The notes under the pieces: model-generated
What the model was told of the DNA's origin: nothing
Databases searched by the model: none
The model's input: only the letters and a program-made list of their open reading frames with translations
Shown: positions 44,627 through 49,921 of the stretch, one piece after another
Layout: the number at the start of each line of letters is the position of its first letter
Position numbering within the stretch: position 1 is the first letter of the stretch
Made by a program: the position numbers and the translations under genes
From: a virus
DNA: 49,921 bases
Strand: one strand, 5' to 3'
IMG/VR virus record: IMGVR_UViG_3300017917_002570
Coordinates: 1-49,921 of that record

Positions 44627-45631
44627 CTACATTATTGTTAAAAGAGCGTAAGTTATCATAATTGAAATCCACACAATTAAAGCCTTCAAATAAGTCATAA
44701 AACCAGTATGGAAATACTTTTGACCTATTGGTAAACATTTATGTGATGGGGAAATTAGATATGCAGAATACTCTAAAGTAAAGAATAATACGAAATATTT
44801 CATACCAAATACACTAGTTAATAAACTCACAATACTTGCATATTTCGCTGAAGAACCTAACATGAAAGATGAAAGGAATGAGATAACCGAAACCACTAAA
44901 ATGTATTGGGGTTTACTATATTGTTTTATATAAGATTCAATTACATCATAATAGGAACCAACTAAATTACCTAAAATGATTACTACTGCAACAATCCAAA
45001 TCAATTCCCAATTAACATAATCTAATAGTTTTTTCCATGTATTAGAATAATACACTAAGTAGATTGTAAACACAGTAAATGCACCAAAATAATAATCGGT
45101 GAAACAACTAATAAGAATAGTACCCAAAAATGGTAACACCACATTTGTCACATTCTTCCAATTAATAGGATTATCGTTGACTTCGATATCGATTTCATCT
45201 TCATCCATAGATAAGATGTAGTAACTAATGTACAGTCCTGATATTAAAAGTAGTGGCCAAACATATGACATGAATTGCATGTAAGTTAAACCTAATACCG
45301 CCATTGGTATGATAACAGTTTTCTCTAATGGTGACCATAAGTAATAGTGATGGGTTGCAAGATAATCGATAATACCAAACTTCTTACGTTTCTTATTATC
45401 AATTGGTGCAATACTATTCAACATTGATGCTGAAAGTGCAACACGACCAGGTATTGGTAATATACCTCCGAATAGTGATACTAAGAATACTACCATTCGT
45501 TTAGACTTAACTTTTTGTTCAAGTAGTCTGAAGATGTCCATAAGGTATCCTCTTTCTTTGAGGATACCTGTTACGAACATAATGAATATTAAATAGACAA
45601 GGAACTCTTGTCCTTTGATTAAAATCTCCAT
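44627..45631 (-). CDS. DUF401-like inner-membrane permease-like protein
   Basis: A 334-residue polytopic membrane protein with about nine or ten hydrophobic segments (EFLVYLIFIMFVTGIL, FLVSLFGGILPIPGRVALSA, LWSPLEKTVIIPMAVLGLTY and others). The G-G-x-L-P-[I]-P-G-R-V and S-P-S-H-K-C motifs resemble DUF401 membrane proteins, which are related to anion/carboxylate transporters. A transporter is unusual in a phage. It overlaps the outer-membrane gene at 45619 by 13 bases, suggesting a joint envelope function. Confidence 0.7.
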   Translation of the reverse strand: MEILIKGQEFLVYLIFIMFVTGILKERGYLMDIFRLLEQKVKSKRMVVFLVSLFGGILPIPGRVALSASMLNSIAPIDNKKRKKFGIIDYLATHHYYLWSPLEKTVIIPMAVLGLTYMQFMSYVWPLLLISGLYISYYILSMDEDEIDIEVNDNPINWKNVTNVVLPFLGTILISCFTDYYFGAFTVFTIYLVYYSNTWKKLLDYVNWELIWIVAVVIILGNLVGSYYDVIESYIKQYSKPQYILVVSVISFLSSFMLGSSAKYASIVSLLTSVFGMKYFVLFFTLEYSAYLISPSHKCLPIGQKYFHTGFMTYLKALIVWISIMITYALLTIM

Positions 45632-46503
45632 GCGAATATAATTGTGGTTCTTGATTGTTTTGCGTCTTGATTAAGACCTGGCATATGTTCAATGTTTAAA
45701 TAACCTTTGTTATTAAAACGATATTGTAAAAGTGGACCGACGTACCATTCTTGTGACCCACCATCATAATCGTTATATCTAAACATGTGAGAAACACCTA
45801 ATGTTAAATCGTTATTGATAATGTTTGCATATGATGCGGTGTACGCATATTCATCTTCACGAAGTTCTTTTACTCTCGATAAATTACCTTCATAAATTGC
45901 GTTGAATCCCCATATCCCTCTTTTACCTATTCTATCACCTAATAGTAATTTTGGTTCAATACCCCAACGACCATCTAACATTTTTGTTTCCCAATAAAGA
46001 GTTGGGTTACCCCATAATTTGCCCCAATCGGCAAGAGCATATCGAAACTCCCAAGAGAAACCTCTCCATTTGAATTCTTTATCTCCATTATACCCATCAT
46101 AAACTGTATGTGAATATAAATCTAATTGAAGTCGTTTACCCAACCCGAATGTAAATTCATCTCTCATTCTAATTTGAGCCGGTCCATTTCTTCTTTGTCT
46201 AATGTCAAACCACTTCTCATACATTGTAGTTCCTGGTGGGTTCATCACATAAACTCTAGTGGAAGCGAACATTCTCATTGTTGTCCAAAGTGGTTGACCA
46301 TAAGGACCGACTTTGGTCATTAAAGGTACTTTCTTTGCGGTAACAACGATTTCTTGTAATTGATTAGGGACACTGTCCGTTTGAACTTTTAAGGATTGTT
46401 CTGAACCTTTCTGAATTGCACTACTACTGTATTGACCATATGACAATGTTGTAGTAAACAATAACACTAACATTAGCGATAGTGTTGTGATTGTTTTTCT
46501 CAT
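45619..46503 (-). CDS. Outer-membrane beta-barrel-like protein with TonB-box-like motif
   Basis: About 294 residues from MRKTITTLSLMLVLLFTTTL, a signal peptide ending near SYGQ. LQEIVVTAKKVPL follows, similar to the plug-start motif (EVVVTA) of TonB-dependent proteins. The remaining sequence alternates polar and aromatic residues, as in beta-barrel strands (FTFGLGKRLQLDLYSHTVYD, YVGPLLQYRFNNKGYLNIEH), and ends in a C-terminal Phe (FAWRF), the Omp insertion signal. It is shorter than a full TonB receptor. The upstream ATG at 46539 overlaps the -7 box, so 46503 is preferred. Confidence 0.75.
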   Translation of the reverse strand: MRKTITTLSLMLVLLFTTTLSYGQYSSSAIQKGSEQSLKVQTDSVPNQLQEIVVTAKKVPLMTKVGPYGQPLWTTMRMFASTRVYVMNPPGTTMYEKWFDIRQRRNGPAQIRMRDEFTFGLGKRLQLDLYSHTVYDGYNGDKEFKWRGFSWEFRYALADWGKLWGNPTLYWETKMLDGRWGIEPKLLLGDRIGKRGIWGFNAIYEGNLSRVKELREDEYAYTASYANIINNDLTLGVSHMFRYNDYDGGSQEWYVGPLLQYRFNNKGYLNIEHMPGLNQDAKQSRTTIIFAWRF

Positions 46504-46536
46504 TTGTTTTTTGTTTAAGAAAAGTTTATTATTACT

Positions 46537-46544
46537 CAAATATA
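46537..46544 (-). promoter_or_regulatory. -7 box of a promoter for the outer-membrane protein operon
   Basis: The complement of 46537-46544 is TATATTTG, a full -7 match, 33 bases before the start at 46503. No TTTG is found at the usual -33 distance (TTCC there). It suggests separate transcription of the envelope gene pair. Confidence 0.5.
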
Positions 46545-46567
46545 AACAAAAAATATGAGATTAGGAA

Positions 46568-47230
46568 TTACTTTTCAATTAAAAATATACCCAAACCATT
46601 CCAAAAGTCTTTAGAATCTTCTCCAATTGTATGTATACTTTTTTGATATGTGACAATTGATTTACTTTCATCTAAAGCCCTGATAGCACCTTCTTTTTGC
46701 CAATTCCAATCATCAACAATTAATATACATTTATCTGACATATGTGGGATTATTTTTTTAATGGTGGTATATTGATCATAGTATTTTGTTTCACCATCAT
46801 AAAATATAATATCTAATGGTTCAATTGTGGAATAATCAAATTCTAAATAATTTGCACGATACGCACTTATGTTTTCTACATTACCAAATTTCTTCACATT
46901 TGATAGAAACTCTTCTTTTGGGTCGGTGGATTGATTTCTTAAGTAAGATGTCATCTTTTGACTAACACCATTTGGCATCAAATAAGGTGAACTCCAATTA
47001 TCAATCCCCGTTGCTTTAATGTTATTACCATATATTGCTGAACAGAATGTTGAACCTCGGAACACACCAATTTCCAAGTAATTAGCACCATCAATATTAC
47101 AAATGTTATTGAGGAAACATTTAACTTTATTACTGGTGATTCCTTGAATGTTAAGAATATCTAAAGTTAATTTAGAAACTTCTAATTCACCCCATTGAAT
47201 TGAATCTTGTATATGTTTAATATAGTCCAT
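46568..47230 (-). CDS. Class I SAM-dependent methyltransferase-like protein (methyltransferase 24 type)
   Basis: A 220-residue protein. GANYLEIGVFRGSTFCSAIY is motif I (E-x-G-x-x-x-G), ATGIDNWSSPY the acidic end of strand 2 and LDIIFYDGETKYYDQYTTIK motif IV-like. CILIVDDWNWQKEGAIRALD closes the fold. It resembles Methyltransf_24 enzymes that act on sugars or small molecules. Last in a four-gene unit with radical SAM, U32-like and 2OG-oxygenase proteins; start overlaps the upstream stop (TAATG). Confidence 0.75.
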   Translation of the reverse strand: MDYIKHIQDSIQWGELEVSKLTLDILNIQGITSNKVKCFLNNICNIDGANYLEIGVFRGSTFCSAIYGNNIKATGIDNWSSPYLMPNGVSQKMTSYLRNQSTDPKEEFLSNVKKFGNVENISAYRANYLEFDYSTIEPLDIIFYDGETKYYDQYTTIKKIIPHMSDKCILIVDDWNWQKEGAIRALDESKSIVTYQKSIHTIGEDSKDFWNGLGIFLIEK

Positions 47231-48255
47231 TATTTTTTCTTTTTATGGTCCGCAACAATGTCACAGTAATTACAATCCCAACACTGGAATTTACATTTCT
47301 TAATTTTATTTCTCCAACCATCTAATTCTTCAGCAGGTACACCATCTAAATAAAGTTTGGATGTGTCTGATAAATTTTCCTTACCATCAACGTAATTTCT
47401 AATTAATTCCATAGTTTCATCTAATCGATTAAAACTATCTCTACCATGCATTTTGAATACATCAATGTAATTTAAAAATTCATCATATTCTTTTTTGAAT
47501 GGTGGAATGGTTGCAGCTTTAAAGAAGAATGCATTAATTTCTTTTTCCCATTTATATTCACAAGTTACTTTAGAAATCTCATGTCTGAAGTATGGTAATT
47601 CATTATCTGATTTTAAGTTGTTATATGAATAGTGTTCATCCATCATAGGACATCTACCTAAACAACCTTCGTTGGTTAACAAAGCAATCTTTACATATCT
47701 TCCATGTTTCTGTTGGAATTGTAATTGTGCTCTTCTGATGTTCTTTAACTCCTCTACGTCCCTCATCAAAATTCTATCAACATTGATGTAATCAAATCCC
47801 TGTTCTGCGTTGTACCAGAAGTCTTGTGCAGTTGCAACTTTTCTTAATATAGTATTCTTAATTTCCATTTCAGGGAAATGATTCTTAATACCCATTGCAA
47901 CCCAATGTGCGTGTGCTAAAGTGATACTTCTTAAGCCTCTATCGTACAATGGTTTAAGATGTTCAATGAACAACTTGTAGTTATCAAATTTAGGTGATAC
48001 GTTTACATTGTTGAATGTTGCACTCACTTTAATACCTAACACCTCTTGTATCTGAAGTGCATTATCGATAACAAGGTTTACATCTTCTGGTCTAAACACC
48101 GAACCCATAGCATCTTGTGTGAATGGGGGTATTCTACAAGTAAAGTAGACATCGTATATCCAATCTTTATATTCTTGTAAGAATGGTAGAAATTTATTCA
48201 TGAAATCTTCCTCAGATAACATGGGGTTTAATGGGATTGAAAATATTTTACTCAT
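47230..48255 (-). CDS. U32-like Fe-S TIM-barrel protein
   Basis: A 341-residue protein. VYFTCRIPPFT and GLRSITLAHAHWVAMGI suggest a TIM barrel, and LLTNEGCLGRCPMMDEHYSY the N-E-G-C-x-G-x-C-P motif of peptidase U32 family (as in RlhA and UbiU/V), whose Cys residues bind a [4Fe-4S] cluster. FKMHGRDSFNR matches the later F-K-x-x-G-R. A further cluster CKFQCWDCNYC ends the protein. U32 relatives carry out Fe-S-dependent hydroxylations. It overlaps the radical SAM gene by eight bases. Confidence 0.7.
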   Translation of the reverse strand: MSKIFSIPLNPMLSEEDFMNKFLPFLQEYKDWIYDVYFTCRIPPFTQDAMGSVFRPEDVNLVIDNALQIQEVLGIKVSATFNNVNVSPKFDNYKLFIEHLKPLYDRGLRSITLAHAHWVAMGIKNHFPEMEIKNTILRKVATAQDFWYNAEQGFDYINVDRILMRDVEELKNIRRAQLQFQQKHGRYVKIALLTNEGCLGRCPMMDEHYSYNNLKSDNELPYFRHEISKVTCEYKWEKEINAFFFKAATIPPFKKEYDEFLNYIDVFKMHGRDSFNRLDETMELIRNYVDGKENLSDTSKLYLDGVPAEELDGWRNKIKKCKFQCWDCNYCDIVADHKKKK

Positions 48256-49255
48256 GTGTTGCTCCTTCTAAACATCCACCACAAATTCCGTTACATAACG
48301 TGTCATAGAAATGACAGTCCAAACAGTCTTTTGGTAATGTGTAATTTTTATGGTTTTCTATATATAATTTATCAAATTCTTCTCTTAATGATAATACATT
48401 ATTTTCACCAGTAATGTTCAATACGTTATCTATTTTAACTTTATCTTCTAATGGATAACAATGTATTGAACTACCGTCGGGAAAAATATCTAATGGCATA
48501 AATCCACAAATTGTTTTATACTCAGGTATTTTAAATGTTGCAAACCCTAATGAATTTTCCATCACAGCACTTTTTGTTTTACCTTCCCATAGACATGGAG
48601 GTACTTGACAATCCGATGTGATTCTAATATCATTGTACTTACCAAATTTAAGTATCTTAGTTATCTCAGAACCCATTTCTTTATTGTTAACCAGATAAGT
48701 GTTAGTTAAATCTAAACCAACTCTAATTGCATTGACTTTACCATCCAATTGATGATACAACCATTTAACATATTCATAGAAATTTTTCTCTTTCCAATTA
48801 CTTGACATAGTAATGGCTAAATACAATCTTGGGTGGTCATCAAATCCCCAAGTGTTTAAATAAGCGTCATATATTTCGGTGTAATTCTTTTTGAATAATA
48901 CCATTCTATTTTTCTCATCTAACTCAGCGGCATTTGGGAACACCCAACGAATATGTCTAATGTTTTTAATTATGAATTCTCTTGTGGTTTTACTAAACAG
49001 AAAGTTACTTACAAGATTGATTTTGAGACCTTTAGAAATGATATGTTCAACAATACCTGTGAAGTTTGAGTGTTGTGTTGGTTCTCCACCAAGTATTGTT
49101 ATCTCTTCTTTATCTTTATATAAATTGTAATGGTTAATTAACTCATCTACTTTAGATAAAGTCATTTCACCTAAGGTATGTTTGGTTCTTGCTTCTTCTT
49201 TGGTGAAGCAAAAAGAACATCCTTTAGCACATGTACCATTAATTACAAAATTCAT
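48248..49255 (-). CDS. Radical SAM protein with C-terminal Cys-rich (SPASM-like) region
   Basis: A 335-residue protein. NGTCAKGCSFCFTKEEA holds C-x3-C-x2-C for the SAM-binding [4Fe-4S] cluster; EITILGGEPTQHSNF is the G-G-E-P motif; a TIM-barrel-like series of strands follows. The C-terminal part has CGFMPLDIFPDGSSIHCYPL and CLDCHFYDTLCNGICGGCLE, seven or more Cys residues typical of SPASM/twitch auxiliary clusters, used to modify peptides or proteins. Directly adjacent to the oxygenase gene upstream. Confidence 0.85.
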   Translation of the reverse strand: MNFVINGTCAKGCSFCFTKEEARTKHTLGEMTLSKVDELINHYNLYKDKEEITILGGEPTQHSNFTGIVEHIISKGLKINLVSNFLFSKTTREFIIKNIRHIRWVFPNAAELDEKNRMVLFKKNYTEIYDAYLNTWGFDDHPRLYLAITMSSNWKEKNFYEYVKWLYHQLDGKVNAIRVGLDLTNTYLVNNKEMGSEITKILKFGKYNDIRITSDCQVPPCLWEGKTKSAVMENSLGFATFKIPEYKTICGFMPLDIFPDGSSIHCYPLEDKVKIDNVLNITGENNVLSLREEFDKLYIENHKNYTLPKDCLDCHFYDTLCNGICGGCLEGATHE

Positions 49256-49900
49256 TTAAACGTATCTAAATTGTCTGGTCTTTAGCCAATTTTGATTGGC
49301 GTCAGGTTCGTTATTAATATCAAATGCAACACCCACTCTTAAATCCCCATTCCATTGTTTGAATTCATGTTCAACATATGAAGAGAATATTGATATTTCT
49401 CCTGGAATGTTTGGAAGGTCAACTACATTGATACTACTATCAAATATACCCATTTTTTTTCGTTTAAACAAATATGTGGTGTGTGTTTTTTCAGATGAAT
49501 AAAGAAAACAATGCCCACTAAGTGCATATGGAAATTTCTTATAACTCATATTATCCATATGTTTATGTAGTCCAAGATAATCCCCCTGTCTAAAAATGTT
49601 TGCCCACATTTTAATGTAGAAATTTTCCCATCCTAATGCGTTGAAAATCAATTCTTTAATTTTTGCAACAAGTATGTCTGTTTCGGGTATTCCTAAATCT
49701 ATTAAGTTGTAATATGTGTGATAGTTTGTAATATTACTATGATTCACAATCTTCATGCGTAATTTACTTCCATCGTCAAGTCCCTTAATGTAAGATTCCC
49801 TTTCCAATATTTTATTAGAAAGGGAATTAGTTGTTGTAGGATCTATGAAGTCTGATGTTATAATACCATATTCATATGTCTCTAAATAATTTTCAATCAT
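49256..49900 (-). CDS. 2OG-Fe(II) oxygenase-like protein
   Basis: A 214-residue protein. GLHKHMDNMSYKKFPYALSG followed by HCFLYSSEKTHTTYLF, then PGEISIFSSYVEHEFKQWNG and DLRVGVAFDIN reproduce the H-x-H/H-x-D ... H ... R pattern of putative 2OG-Fe(II) oxygenases (PF13759-like): a double-stranded beta helix with Fe ligands and a 2-oxoglutarate-binding Arg. It probably hydroxylates the product of, or substrate for, the adjacent radical SAM enzyme. First of the four-gene unit in the window; the upstream region is outside. Confidence 0.7.
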   Translation of the reverse strand: MIENYLETYEYGIITSDFIDPTTTNSLSNKILERESYIKGLDDGSKLRMKIVNHSNITNYHTYYNLIDLGIPETDILVAKIKELIFNALGWENFYIKMWANIFRQGDYLGLHKHMDNMSYKKFPYALSGHCFLYSSEKTHTTYLFKRKKMGIFDSSINVVDLPNIPGEISIFSSYVEHEFKQWNGDLRVGVAFDINNEPDANQNWLKTRQFRYV

Positions 49901-49921
49901 AGATTAGAAATCCATAGTTAA

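Noticed and set aside
46504-46539. Upstream start of the outer-membrane protein (MSNNKLFLNKK)
   Set aside because: It would begin inside the -7 box and place 12 polar residues before the signal peptide.

Overview
The window looks like part of a large, AT-rich, tailed-phage genome (T4-like or jumbo type) that infects a Bacteroidota, probably flavobacterial, host. The phage assignment rests on about 90 short, tightly packed, often overlapping genes, most of unknown function, and on phage-type functions: thymidylate synthase, C5- and DPPF-type DNA methyltransferases, GIY-YIG/T5orf172 proteins, a DEDD exonuclease, a deoxyribonucleotidase, PcfJ-like proteins, a CTS-bearing muralytic protein and a DUF1617-like protein. 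The host assignment rests on promoters of the form TTTG-N19-21-TAnnTTTG (the Bacteroidota -33/-7 boxes), the lack of Shine-Dalgarno sites, a frequent ATTAATATG or AATAATATG start context, and an SPFH protein, a Bacteroidota-type lipoprotein and an outer-membrane protein with an EIVVTA motif. No tRNA, rRNA, CRISPR array, integrase or IS element was seen. No stretch longer than about 140 bases lacks a gene.

Layout. Bases 1-32214 are almost entirely minus strand, with plus-strand genes only at 245-1390 and 27468-27602. Six proteins scattered through the first 18 kb begin with a similar short amphipathic peptide. In five of them it ends in [L/I]-x-E, as in T4 capsid targeting sequences cut by the gp21 prohead protease. 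They include a zincin, a three-domain cell-wall hydrolase and several unknown proteins, and are best read as internal virion proteins. Every one has TATTTAT(A/T) close upstream of its start, a second promoter-like element distinct from the Bacteroidota-type promoters. Bases 18-33 kb carry metabolism and DNA modification: a thioesterase, HAD and zincin proteins, two C5 cytosine methyltransferase-like proteins, an A-type Fe-S carrier, paired PcfJ-like proteins, an NlpC/P60 hydrolase, thyA, a set of small acidic proteins, DUF192, a 2OG-Fe(II) oxygenase and a DPPF methyltransferase.

Bases 33860-44105 are all plus strand. After a small MGCGCK protein and a strong terminator comes a compact operon: a GIY-YIG protein, a ribbon-helix-helix-like protein, two GT4-type glycosyltransferases, three small beta-rich proteins, four further glycosyltransferases, UDP-galactopyranose mutase, a GDP-mannose 3,5-epimerase-like enzyme and an NAD-sugar epimerase, ending at a bidirectional terminator. 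This suggests the phage makes or modifies a galactofuranose-containing glycan on its virion or on the host surface.

Bases 44119-49900 are minus strand: a DUF1617-like protein, an inner-membrane DUF401-like permease overlapping an outer-membrane beta-barrel gene, and a four-gene unit of a 2OG-Fe(II) oxygenase, a radical SAM protein, a U32-like Fe-S protein and a methyltransferase. This last unit is the best candidate for an undescribed modification system. Small genes were added by eye at 4159, 10269, 18279, 22090, 22858, 27468, 31845 and 33860, plus a partial gene at 1-170. All functions are inferred from motifs read by eye; no database search was run.
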